A stretch of DNA of 29,631 nucleotides, from the IMG/VR virus record IMGVR_UViG_3300023109_001535, positions 1-29,631 of that record. One strand, 5' to 3'. Position numbers and translations under genes: made by a program. The notes beneath the pieces were generated by a model, which saw only the letters and a program-made list of their open reading frames with translations, was not told the origin of the DNA and made no database searches. The DNA comes from a virus. The stretch's first letter is position 1; the number at the start of each line of letters is the position of its first letter. Of the stretch, positions 7,421 to 15,609 are shown piece by piece.

Positions 7421-8133
7421 TTACTATCCTCTCCAAAAGTGTACCTTGTTGTGCCGTCTTTTTTCTTTTCTACTTGCAGTTCGATCTGACCAAACAAAAA
7501 ATATCTAACTCCACGTTCTTCAGGTATCTCTTTCTCTATTATAATTTGGTTTCTCGCAGGCAAATGCGATTTAAATTCTTCTAATGAATGTACACAGTTA
7601 ATGTGACCTTCGATGTCTGTCATATTGTTTGACTGAACTGCGAAATATATATCTCTGCGTTTCTTCGTCCAATGACTTTGAAACTTTATCAACTCGTGCA
7701 TCTTCATCTCTATATGTTCGGAAGACGTATTGATTATCAGTAGGTCTACCTCTTCACCAAAGACTGGATGCTTTTCCTTTGTCAAGTCTGCCGATCTAAA
7801 CTGCACGTTATCGTATTCATTTATTATAGATGCAATGTGATTCGCTTCTTTATCGATATCAAAACAAAACATCTCCTTTACAAGTGGTGCAAGTACTGGA
7901 ACTAATATCGATCCGTACCAAGAACCAATGACTATTACTTTCATTTCTTTGTGTATTATACCACTTGTTAAGACACTTGTCAAGAGTTCTTTTTTCGAAA
8001 TGAATTGATTTTTACTAATCGAATCGAAAATGTCCACAGTTTTCTCTGGAAACCTTCTACTCACCTCAAAAATATTTTGTGCATATCCTATATCGAATTT
8101 ATTATCAAACAGATCTATTTTTTGCATACCCAA
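7417..8133 (-). CDS. SAM-dependent methyltransferase-like protein
   Basis: This 238-residue protein has VIVIGSWYGSILVPVL (about 66-81) in place of a GxGxG motif I, then an acidic strand end CFDID and a later DLLIINTSSEH that fits motif IV of class I methyltransferases. The N-terminal FEVSRRFPEKTVDIFDS recalls a family found in marine T4-like phages. Substrate is unknown. It overlaps the carbamoyltransferase upstream by 19 bases and heme oxygenase downstream by 4, so it joins the enzyme cassette to the bilin module. A consensus promoter is embedded in its own coding sequence. An alternative internal ATG at 7944 would give a protein starting MKVIVIGSWYG, which keeps the Rossmann core. Confidence 0.65.
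   Translation of the reverse strand: MGMQKIDLFDNKFDIGYAQNIFEVSRRFPEKTVDIFDSISKNQFISKKELLTSVLTSGIIHKEMKVIVIGSWYGSILVPVLAPLVKEMFCFDIDKEANHIASIINEYDNVQFRSADLTKEKHPVFGEEVDLLIINTSSEHIEMKMHELIKFQSHWTKKRRDIYFAVQSNNMTDIEGHINCVHSLEEFKSHLPARNQIIIEKEIPEERGVRYFLFGQIELQVEKKKDGTTRYTFGEDSK
7955..7983 (-). promoter_or_regulatory. Perfect sigma70 promoter inside the methyltransferase-like gene
   Basis: On the minus strand TTGACA (7983-7978), a 17-base spacer and TATAAT (7960-7955), with TGG just before the -10 (extended -10). Transcription would start near 7948, giving an early transcript that begins with heme oxygenase and bilin reductase (and perhaps a short methyltransferase form from ATG 7944) and continues into gp33-gp59. 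Confidence 0.75.
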
Positions 8134-9698
8134 TCCTCAATCACCAAATAATGTAGTCCAGTTCTCTTGAATGTATCTACGGCATTCTGTGGTGTCTCGA
8201 CAATAGGTTCCTGACAATTGAAACTCGTATTCAACAACATAGGAACGCCAGTCTCTTCTTTAAACGCACTAATCAGCTTCCAGTACTTCTCGTTAAAAGA
8301 CTTGTCTACCGTCTGTATACGTGCAGTACCGTCGACGTGAACGATGCCTGGCACTACAGATTTCTTCTCTTCTTTGACAGGCATGATGCGTGACATGTAA
8401 GGAGAGGGTTGATTCGTATCAAAGTATTCCTGATAGTCTTCGATCAATACAGATGGAGCGAATGGACGGAAGTCCTCTCGCTTCTTGATATCTCTATTGA
8501 TGATGTTCTTAATCTCAGGGTTACGAGGATCTGCGAGGATGGATCGATTACCCAGTGCACGATTACCACTCTCTGATCTACCTTGATACCAACCTACAAT
8601 CGCTCCGTTTGCAATTTCCTTCGCAATAAATGGATATATGTCATCCATATTCATTCGTTCATAATTCATATCACCAAAAATCTCTTCTTTTATTTCATGT
8701 TCAACGCCAGCATATACGGGCGGAATATGTGTATTGTTATTTAGGACATAGTCTGCCATCATATACATGCCCAAAGACTGTCCTTCATCACCAAGTGCAG
8801 GTGGAATGTACACGTTCTTGTATATCTTTGAGATCATTTCATTCATGTAACCGTTGTACGCCACACCACCACTCAGTGCCACACTGTCAGATGTTTTATG
8901 TTCTTTTATCAAGTCCATTATACGGTCATAAGTTAACTGTTGCATCGTTGCAGCGAGATCTCTGCCAGGGATCTGTTTCTTGTTACAGAAAGAGAGAATT
9001 TCAGACTCGTGCATGGGAAGAAATTTATTAGAACCCCCATCCCTAGAAATTTCATCTAATACTGGATATAGTTGTTGATCCACCTTACCGAATGCCGCTA
9101 AACCCATTACTTTACCAACTTCGTGATCTAACCAGATACGTCTATCCATTAATTTACCAACTATCGAAGTGGTTGCAATCCATGTTCTACCAAGATTGAA
9201 AGTATTGCTTAGGTTCGTAACGTTCTGATCTTTGTCGGCAATGAAACTTGTAAACCTGTTACCCCCACCATCAATCGCAAATACATCACATTCGTCAAAT
9301 CCACTTTGGATGTATGAATACGCCGCATGAGCCTGATGATGATCCGCATAGAATAGGTTATCTTTATAATAGTGTTCGAAAAGAGTCTTTGGATTGTAGT
9401 CTAATAACGCCTCTTTGTGAGGAATGAGATCTGACCAGAATCTAAAAAAAGCATTATTTCTAGGTATAGACATCGCCATGACATCATATTCATTCCACTG
9501 TGGAGTGATTACATTTTCATAGTGGAGCATCATCCCATAATCATTTGGATGACAGGATTTGAGATCTCTTGGTGTTGGATCTGCTCTTGTTCCAATTCTG
9601 TTACCTTTGACACGTGAATATCTTTCGGCAACCCAATGAGTTTTACCATCATACCATGTTTGATCATGTGATGTTAATGCAGATCCAATTAATTTCAT
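8115..9698 (-). CDS. Carbamoyltransferase (NodU/CmcH/TobZ family), full length
   Basis: It transfers a carbamoyl group from carbamoyl-phosphate, through carbamoyl-adenylate, to a hydroxyl of a sugar or other small molecule. The N-terminal Kae1-like domain has the metal-binding HHQAHA at 120-125, IDGGGN at 142-147, LSGGVAYNG at 275-283 and LGDEGQSLG at 302-310. The C-terminal YrdC-like domain (from about 365) has GWYQGRSESGNRALGNRSIL, RPFAPSV and LLNTSFNCQEPIV, all typical. Length 527 is a little short of TobZ-type enzymes but complete. Its ATG overlaps the stop of a paralogue that lacks the C-terminal domain. Acceptor is unknown; linked aminotransferase and glycosyltransferases suggest a sugar or glycan. 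Confidence 0.93.
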   Translation of the reverse strand: MKLIGSALTSHDQTWYDGKTHWVAERYSRVKGNRIGTRADPTPRDLKSCHPNDYGMMLHYENVITPQWNEYDVMAMSIPRNNAFFRFWSDLIPHKEALLDYNPKTLFEHYYKDNLFYADHHQAHAAYSYIQSGFDECDVFAIDGGGNRFTSFIADKDQNVTNLSNTFNLGRTWIATTSIVGKLMDRRIWLDHEVGKVMGLAAFGKVDQQLYPVLDEISRDGGSNKFLPMHESEILSFCNKKQIPGRDLAATMQQLTYDRIMDLIKEHKTSDSVALSGGVAYNGYMNEMISKIYKNVYIPPALGDEGQSLGMYMMADYVLNNNTHIPPVYAGVEHEIKEEIFGDMNYERMNMDDIYPFIAKEIANGAIVGWYQGRSESGNRALGNRSILADPRNPEIKNIINRDIKKREDFRPFAPSVLIEDYQEYFDTNQPSPYMSRIMPVKEEKKSVVPGIVHVDGTARIQTVDKSFNEKYWKLISAFKEETGVPMLLNTSFNCQEPIVETPQNAVDTFKRTGLHYLVIEDWVCKK

Positions 9699-10756
9699 TT
9701 GAATATATCTTCTGTTACCTCATGAACTTTTCCTGCAAATGGTTCTGGAATATCTTTCCTACCATTCAGAACATAGTTACAATGCATGTAAAGACCCATA
9801 GACTGACCTTCGTCACCAGGCGCATTTGGTACAAAAACATTTTCCCAATGTTTGGTATATTTTTCGTTGAGATATCCATTGTAAGATACACCCCCTGCAA
9901 CACACAGATTGTTTGATGTCTTATGTGGTAGGATTGTGTCTAGTACAATTTCATTTGTAAACTTCTGAAGAGTGAATGCCATGTCTTCTTTCCACATCGC
10001 ATCATTAGTGTAAGGATCGAAGAACTTTTCTTCTGGCCAATACTTACCGTCTTTCACTTTGAACTCTTCGAACATCAGATAGAAAATATCTTCCCATCTT
10101 GGTGAATACTTACCGAACCCTGCAAGTCCCATTAACTTACCTTCGTTAAGAACACCAAATCCACCAAGTCGTGTCATGACATTCCACAACCAACCAACTG
10201 GAAGATCGTTACTTAGATTGATTATCTCTTGTGTATCTGATGGAATAAAAATAGCTCTGAATGTATTACCTTGTCCATCAATGATAAAGATATCTGATTC
10301 TTCATAACCAGAGGATAGGAACGTGTGTGCGGCATGACACTGATGATGATCTGCGTAATAGACATTGTCTTTCGTCAGATGATCCCAAAGATGTTCTGGT
10401 ACATACTCGTCTGTTTCTTTGGCGAAGTCATTACCAAGTTTATGGAAGTACGCATCTCTACCATAGAGTTTCACTCCATTGACTGTTATATTAGTCGCAA
10501 AGATTTCGTCACTGTCAACGTGACTATCCCAAAGGTTATTATACATGTTTTGAAAAGGAATTTGTTCATTGATAACTTTGTTATCTAGATCCTTATACCA
10601 TCTGCGTTGTTGTTCGACACTCGCACCGTATTTTAGTTTCCAGTAACAATGTTTACGACGAGAAGAATCATCATACCTTTCATATTGTATGTGATATTCT
10701 CCATCGTATGTGTTGTGATCATGTAAGTTTAGAGGTTGGGCAAAGATCTTTTTCAT
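9695..10756 (-). CDS. Carbamoyltransferase paralogue with N-terminal domain only
   Basis: This 353-residue protein is paralogous to the next gene (8115-9698) over the N-terminal Kae1-like domain. It keeps HHQCHA (137-142), IDGQGN (159-164), VAGGVSYNGYLNEK and PGDEGQSMG. It ends at HEVTEDIFK, exactly where the paralogue has HEIKEEIFG just before its YrdC-like C-terminal domain. The stop is joined to the next ATG as ATGA, so the end is clean and not a random frameshift. In TobZ the C-terminal domain makes the carbamoyl-adenylate, so this protein should not complete the reaction alone. It may pair with the full-length partner or have a different job. The metal site looks intact. Confidence 0.85.
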   Translation of the reverse strand: MKKIFAQPLNLHDHNTYDGEYHIQYERYDDSSRRKHCYWKLKYGASVEQQRRWYKDLDNKVINEQIPFQNMYNNLWDSHVDSDEIFATNITVNGVKLYGRDAYFHKLGNDFAKETDEYVPEHLWDHLTKDNVYYADHHQCHAAHTFLSSGYEESDIFIIDGQGNTFRAIFIPSDTQEIINLSNDLPVGWLWNVMTRLGGFGVLNEGKLMGLAGFGKYSPRWEDIFYLMFEEFKVKDGKYWPEEKFFDPYTNDAMWKEDMAFTLQKFTNEIVLDTILPHKTSNNLCVAGGVSYNGYLNEKYTKHWENVFVPNAPGDEGQSMGLYMHCNYVLNGRKDIPEPFAGKVHEVTEDIFK

Positions 10757-11565
10757 TATCCAACCATCTTATCAAGTATCTTTTCCATCATTAAAGCTTC
10801 GACTCCACTGTCTCGTCTGGACAATTTCTCTGTACAGTTCTGACAATACTTCTCGAACTCGAATAATTCAAAGTTCATCATCTTATCAATATTTTCTTGT
10901 GTCACGTCAAAGTGCCGTGAACCATTGATCACCTTCTTACTACAGTGCCTAATCTTTTTCAATTCGAAATCAATTACTGGAACACGAGGGAACAAAGAAC
11001 ACATTCGTCTTGTCATCTCTGGTTCCTGATCGAACTTATCATAGGTGGGTGATCGTGAGTTGTATTCTTTGAACTGTGTGTTCTTGTGGTATAGATGCAT
11101 AAGACCATGCTTCTTTCTATACTCTTCAAAGTTCGGTGTCATAATAATCAGATTATAATTGTTGTTATCATTCACTGTTAAGAAGTCATAGTTACCTAAC
11201 TTTTCAATACGGTCTTCATAGAAGTCCAACACTAAGTGTTCCACATAATGGACTGCAGGATCATCTAAGATGTGAGGATAGAATTTCCGAATCAAACTGT
11301 TAGACAGAACAACTGGCGTGAGATTAGGATATTTCTTAATCTCATCGATGACTTCATCTAAGTTGTTAGTAAGTGCAGGTTCACCACCAAGTAGGTTGAT
11401 CCTCGCTTTGTATGGACTTAACCATTTGAGTAACGGTGATATGAAATCCATGTCCACATCTAAGTTACGCATCTCAGTTGTCCACGCAGTACAATAGTGG
11501 CAAGATTTGTTACAAGACTTTGTAAGATAAAAGTCTATACCAAATCCAAAGGCTTCTGATGACAT
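10756..11565 (-). CDS. Radical SAM protein
   Basis: The CxxxCxxC cluster-binding motif is at C18, C22 and C25 (SCNKSCHYC) and the GGEP SAM-binding motif at 60-63. It makes a 5'-deoxyadenosyl radical to act on an unknown substrate. The C-terminal part (about 190-250) has further cysteines (RRMCSLF, RHCSKK, CQNC), spaced as if to hold an auxiliary iron-sulfur cluster of SPASM/twitch type. Length is 269 residues. It shares one base with each neighbour (carbamoyltransferase paralogue and DegT aminotransferase), so the three are tightly coupled. A possible late motif lies about 32 bases before the ATG. Confidence 0.85.
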   Translation of the reverse strand: MSSEAFGFGIDFYLTKSCNKSCHYCTAWTTEMRNLDVDMDFISPLLKWLSPYKARINLLGGEPALTNNLDEVIDEIKKYPNLTPVVLSNSLIRKFYPHILDDPAVHYVEHLVLDFYEDRIEKLGNYDFLTVNDNNNYNLIIMTPNFEEYRKKHGLMHLYHKNTQFKEYNSRSPTYDKFDQEPEMTRRMCSLFPRVPVIDFELKKIRHCSKKVINGSRHFDVTQENIDKMMNFELFEFEKYCQNCTEKLSRRDSGVEALMMEKILDKMVG

Positions 11566-12662
11566 TATAAAATTCCTGTGATTGACTCTATGACTGTATT
11601 TATTTCATCGTCCGTAAGGAAAGGATTGATAGGAAGTGACATAACTGTCCTTGATGCGTTCACTGAGTTGGGTGTATCACAGTTATATCCATTCAATACT
11701 GGATTTTCTGTAAGTGAACAATCATAGTGGACTTTAGGACTCCACTTCTTTGACATCTTGATAGACTGTATTACGAAGTCTCTCGTCTCTTGATCATCGA
11801 ACCGTACCACGTATTTGTGGTAATTGTGTTGCAACGTACTACGAGGTTTCTGTGCTTGCGTGATGAGTTTTCTCTTAAACGCTGCATCATACTTCTTTGC
11901 AATCTCTTGTCGTTTGGATTGCCAGACTGTTAAGTGTTGTAATCTCCAATTGATGACCTCTGCATTTGGTACATATAGTTTAGAGTTCATAGACCCAGGC
12001 ACTACGAACAACTCTCCCTGTTTACCGTGTCGACGCATTGACATAACTCTTTGTGCCATGTCTTTATCGTTAGTCATAAACATACCACCGCCTGCAAGAC
12101 CTGCGATAACCTTGTTTGAATTGAAACTTAAAACACTGCAGTCACCAATAGTTCCTGCTTTACGACCATCAAGACTTGACCCAAGACCTTGTGCGGCATC
12201 CTCTACGAAAAGAATACCTTTGTCTTTACACCAATCTTCAATCTCTCTAGTGTCATTCATAGATCCATACAAGTGAGTATAAATGAGTGCCTTGGTATTG
12301 TCAGTGTAGTTGTCTTTGATAGACTGGAAGTCTAGGTGATAGGTGTCGATATCGATGTCTGCGAATACAGGTGTTGCACCTACACGTGTGATGCACGTTG
12401 CAGAGGATATCCATGAGAAGTTTGTCACAATAACTTCGTCACCTGCACCAATACCATTCGATGCTAGTGCGAAGTATAGTCCATCTGTTGCGTTTGCGAC
12501 ACCAACGGCATAATAACGACCTGTAAATCGTTCAATGTTCTTCTCTAGGAATTCAACACTACCATCATATTCTTTTCTCATCGCTTTGTCAAGTAGGGTA
12601 TGGTAGTGAGACTGGTTATAGTCCCACTCACGATCCCATGCATCATAAGGTATCAATTTCAA
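11565..12662 (-). CDS. DegT/DnrJ/EryC1/StrS-family aminotransferase
   Basis: This is a PLP-dependent aminotransferase of the type that converts keto-sugars to amino-sugars. The PLP lysine is K184 in SFNSNKVIAGLAGGG, D155 in FVEDAAQ contacts the PLP ring nitrogen, and TDGLYFAL near 59-66 fits the cofactor phosphate region. The length of 365 residues is normal. It is the first gene after a perfect sigma70 promoter and is followed without a gap by a radical SAM gene and the two carbamoyltransferases. The combination points to an amino- and carbamoyl-modified sugar or related metabolite, but no nucleotide-sugar dehydratase is visible in the window to supply the keto-sugar. Confidence 0.9.
   Translation of the reverse strand: MKLIPYDAWDREWDYNQSHYHTLLDKAMRKEYDGSVEFLEKNIERFTGRYYAVGVANATDGLYFALASNGIGAGDEVIVTNFSWISSATCITRVGATPVFADIDIDTYHLDFQSIKDNYTDNTKALIYTHLYGSMNDTREIEDWCKDKGILFVEDAAQGLGSSLDGRKAGTIGDCSVLSFNSNKVIAGLAGGGMFMTNDKDMAQRVMSMRRHGKQGELFVVPGSMNSKLYVPNAEVINWRLQHLTVWQSKRQEIAKKYDAAFKRKLITQAQKPRSTLQHNYHKYVVRFDDQETRDFVIQSIKMSKKWSPKVHYDCSLTENPVLNGYNCDTPNSVNASRTVMSLPINPFLTDDEINTVIESITGIL
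11597..11604 (-). promoter_or_regulatory. Possible late promoter (AATAAATA) before the radical SAM gene
   Basis: AATAAATA on the minus strand lies in the 3' end of the aminotransferase gene, 32 bases before the ATG at 11565. Position is right for a late promoter, but A at the first place and the frequency of such 8-mers in AT-rich DNA make this weak. Confidence 0.25.
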
Positions 12663-12684
12663 ACTCCTGTACGTATTTTAGTGT

Positions 12685-12713
12685 ATTATACCATTAAAGA
12701 TTCGATTTGTCAA
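12685..12713 (-). promoter_or_regulatory. Perfect sigma70 promoter upstream of the aminotransferase
   Basis: On the minus strand TTGACA (12713-12708), 17 bases, TATAAT (12690-12685), with TGG before the -10. The -35 and most of the spacer overlap the last codons of the 778-residue gene. Transcription would start about 15 bases before the aminotransferase ATG and cover the aminotransferase, radical SAM and carbamoyltransferase genes. Confidence 0.8.
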
Positions 12714-15030
12714 GTTCATATGACCCATCATCGTGTTCTTTTTCTGTCATTTTTGCAGTTTTTCCCCAAGACTCTATAAGAGCTTTTCTTTCTTCTGTCA
12801 TGGGTCTGGGTTCATAGAACTCTTCAAGTTCTGGGAAGACATCAAACAAATGCATCTCCCATCTTGTTCCCTCATAGTATTTATCTTGAAGTAACAAGTA
12901 CTCAAAAATGTCTTGAAGATCTACGTGTTTTTCTGCAGGACGACTTAATGCCGCTTGAATATCTGGCCATTCTGCATATTTTGGTATCAGATCTTTTTTG
13001 ATCTTCTCTGGTAGATTGTTAGTTCTCAACGCAGGAGGGTTCTCTAACATCGCCCAGTTCAACTGATCAATAACAGGATTTTGTTTACACCAATCAACCA
13101 CTTCATAGAACCTCATTGCACTCAAGAAAGATACTAGTCCGTTAAAGTCCACAACTGCGTTGTCAAATGCACCACAGAGTTCGACGTTCTTCTCAACCTT
13201 TGCCCAGTCAGTTCTTCTACGCATGTATTCGATTACTGGACCGACACCGTCAACTGATGCAACAACTGCAACATGATTGAAGTAAGGAATATAGGTAAGA
13301 AGATTGTGTTTACCTGCCTTGGTTTCTGTCAAGTTAGTTTGGTACTTCAGAGAAATTTTCTTTGAGTGTCCACGATCAATCAGTGCGTCCAACATTTCAT
13401 ATTGTTTTTTCATAATCAAAGGTTCACCACCAATGATTTTGATACTCTTAATATAAGGTGCAAGTTCAACAATCTGATCGACAGATCCCTGTGTCTTATC
13501 TCTTAAAACACTTTGTACAAGTCTTCCATTTGGATTAGAGTTCTCACCGTGTGTGTAAGATGACCACACTCCTTTAGTAACCACACCAGCTTTCAAACTT
13601 TTCATTCGTGTAGTAGAATTAATGAAGTCACACATGTAACAATCAATATTACATTCTGATCCATAGATCTTTAACTGGACTTCGAATATTCTTTCACTTG
13701 GTGTATTGAACTCTTCTTTATAGTAGTGAGAGTTCTTAATCTTAAACTGACCAGTTTTTCTAAACTTGTCTACCTTCGACTCAATCTTATTCCAGAAAGG
13801 TGGATCATTCGTATGGATCTTCAAACAGTTGGTACGTCTTGAACGACCATACTTCTCTTCATCTGTATAACATCGGTTGCAGATCTTTTTAACGTTCCTC
13901 AGATCAGATCCAGGCGTTGTCATCTCACGTCTGATAGAGTTCATGTATTCACTATCTTCCATCCACTCAACAAGACTTACATCTTCTACTGACACACCAC
14001 TTGATGCACCGAAACAACATGCCTGATACATACCGTCAAGTTCTGCATAGATCTGAGTAAATGGAATAGTACAGAAAAAGATATCTTTTGCCTTTGCGAG
14101 TTGAACAATTGAATTGTCCAACGCAGTTGTCATCTCACCTTTTTCGTCCATGTTCTGCCACCATGCGGCAGTACTGATATGGCCTGGAGTGTTCTTATCG
14201 CCAGGTCCGCCTTTAGTAAGATGGATGGGGTGATCTTTCCATACAACTGGTAGATCTCCAACTGGCCAGTCAAACGCCCATGCTTTTTCCTCACACCAGA
14301 AACACATTCTACATTCTGTTGTACCATCACAGGTTAAGTATGGAGATGTTCCAACGCAAGATCTACATATAGGAAACAAATCTGACATCAAACCATTTTC
14401 AATGAAAACACCTGCGACAAACTTCTTATCTACATTACAATAAGGTTGATAGATGTTGAACGGTGGCCATTTAGTACTCAGTCTCCACTCTTCTATTGTG
14501 TCGAGTTCTTGATCTCTGCGTCTTTCGCCCTTCTCAAAGAAATCTAGTTTGCGCATTTCTTCTGAAGGTGGGTTGCGTGTCATACCATCAAGACGAATCG
14601 CATTAGGATCGACTTTCTGTGCCTTTTCCATCATTGCCCAAGAAATTCTATCTACTTGAATAATCTTCGAGACTTGTCTTCGTCTCGGCATAGCTGCAAA
14701 TGTTTCATTCTGTGCAGTGATCTCATCTACCTCTGCGTGAGTAATGAAGGTTTCATCCTTGTCATTGAAGTCATGGATCTCAATAGGTGGAATATTATTG
14801 TCTGGGAATTTGTTTTGCATCCACTCAACAATCAAACGTGCCGCAACCGCATCTTTCGGTGCGTTTTGATCTCGACATGTATATGGTACAAGTTGTACTT
14901 GTGGAAAATGTTTTGAAACCAAATACATGAGACTACAAGAGTCAAGTCCACCCGACATAGAGATAGGACATAATTTTGGAATTGTGTCTGGAAACAAGTT
15001 TATTGTTTGATCACCGTGTGTAATTTTCAT
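12694..15030 (-). CDS. Fusion: QueC-like PP-loop ATPase + SPASM-like region + radical SAM
   Basis: This 778-residue protein has three parts. Residues 20-260 are a PP-loop ATP pyrophosphatase: SGGLDS at 26-31, and a cysteine cluster C222, C225, C234, C240, C243, C246 that looks like a zinc site of the QueC type. Residues 270-410 hold a SPASM/twitch-like region (YQACCFG, C384, C387). Residues 450-690 are a radical SAM core with C460-x3-C464-x2-C467 and GGEP at 534-537. Parts two and three are paralogous to the next gene upstream (15596-17026) over its whole length, sharing KGGPGD, EMTTP, EKEYGRSRR-like and LKIxTND segments. A PP-loop domain activates a carboxylate or similar group with ATP, so the fusion may carry out two steps on one substrate. 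The substrate is unknown. Confidence 0.85.
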   Translation of the reverse strand: MKITHGDQTINLFPDTIPKLCPISMSGGLDSCSLMYLVSKHFPQVQLVPYTCRDQNAPKDAVAARLIVEWMQNKFPDNNIPPIEIHDFNDKDETFITHAEVDEITAQNETFAAMPRRRQVSKIIQVDRISWAMMEKAQKVDPNAIRLDGMTRNPPSEEMRKLDFFEKGERRRDQELDTIEEWRLSTKWPPFNIYQPYCNVDKKFVAGVFIENGLMSDLFPICRSCVGTSPYLTCDGTTECRMCFWCEEKAWAFDWPVGDLPVVWKDHPIHLTKGGPGDKNTPGHISTAAWWQNMDEKGEMTTALDNSIVQLAKAKDIFFCTIPFTQIYAELDGMYQACCFGASSGVSVEDVSLVEWMEDSEYMNSIRREMTTPGSDLRNVKKICNRCYTDEEKYGRSRRTNCLKIHTNDPPFWNKIESKVDKFRKTGQFKIKNSHYYKEEFNTPSERIFEVQLKIYGSECNIDCYMCDFINSTTRMKSLKAGVVTKGVWSSYTHGENSNPNGRLVQSVLRDKTQGSVDQIVELAPYIKSIKIIGGEPLIMKKQYEMLDALIDRGHSKKISLKYQTNLTETKAGKHNLLTYIPYFNHVAVVASVDGVGPVIEYMRRRTDWAKVEKNVELCGAFDNAVVDFNGLVSFLSAMRFYEVVDWCKQNPVIDQLNWAMLENPPALRTNNLPEKIKKDLIPKYAEWPDIQAALSRPAEKHVDLQDIFEYLLLQDKYYEGTRWEMHLFDVFPELEEFYEPRPMTEERKALIESWGKTAKMTEKEHDDGSYELDKSNL

Positions 15031-15039
15031 TTGTTTGCC

Positions 15040-15609
15040 CTAACTATCTTTCATTCGTTCTAGTTCTGCGATAAAATCTATCGACTGTACAACACCTGCT
15101 TCTTTTGATTTACGCCAGAAGTCTGCAAATGCAACTATGTTTCTTTCTTTTTGATCTCTACCTGCGGCTTGGTACTCAATACACATTGGTAAATAGACTT
15201 TCACATCGTGACCTTCTTTTGCCCATGGAATTGCAGAATACGGTGTTTGATCTAATACACACCCTTTTGTATTTGTACCACCAAAGATAACTCTTCGAGG
15301 AATTACACCTTTATCAAACAACATAGTTTCGATGCTATGTATTGTGGGATATCTCACAGGATCTATTTGAACCCACCTGTGGAAGTCGTCAGCCTCTACC
15401 TGTTTGCGCAATTCGTTCATTTTAAACTCAGATTCTCTTTTATGATCTGACAAGATTATGAATTTCTTATGTCTACCAAAGAGCAAACCTCTCAGAGTAC
15501 TCCAACGAAGTTCTTCAGACGCTTCATCTGTTGACAGGGGATGTCCTTCGAAATGAATAAGGACAATAACATCTCTTAAATGAGCTTGTTTCTTTTTATT
15601 CTTTGCCAC
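15040..15609 (-). CDS. Isochorismatase-like (cysteine hydrolase fold) protein, probably degenerate
   Basis: Residues 106-150 (RRVIFGGTNTKGCVLDQT ... VYLPMCIEYQ) resemble the strand-Cys-helix part of isochorismatase/nicotinamidase enzymes, with C117 at the nucleophile position. The usual N-terminal catalytic Asp (in a LIxxDxQ stretch) is not there: the matching strand reads VIVLIHFEGHP, with H19 in its place. No clear Lys of the Asp-Lys-Cys triad can be assigned. So the fold call is moderate and hydrolase activity is doubtful. It overlaps the radical SAM gene upstream by 14 bases and lies 9 bases before the PP-loop fusion gene, so it probably serves the same pathway. Confidence 0.5.
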   Translation of the reverse strand: MAKNKKKQAHLRDVIVLIHFEGHPLSTDEASEELRWSTLRGLLFGRHKKFIILSDHKRESEFKMNELRKQVEADDFHRWVQIDPVRYPTIHSIETMLFDKGVIPRRVIFGGTNTKGCVLDQTPYSAIPWAKEGHDVKVYLPMCIEYQAAGRDQKERNIVAFADFWRKSKEAGVVQSIDFIAELERMKDS

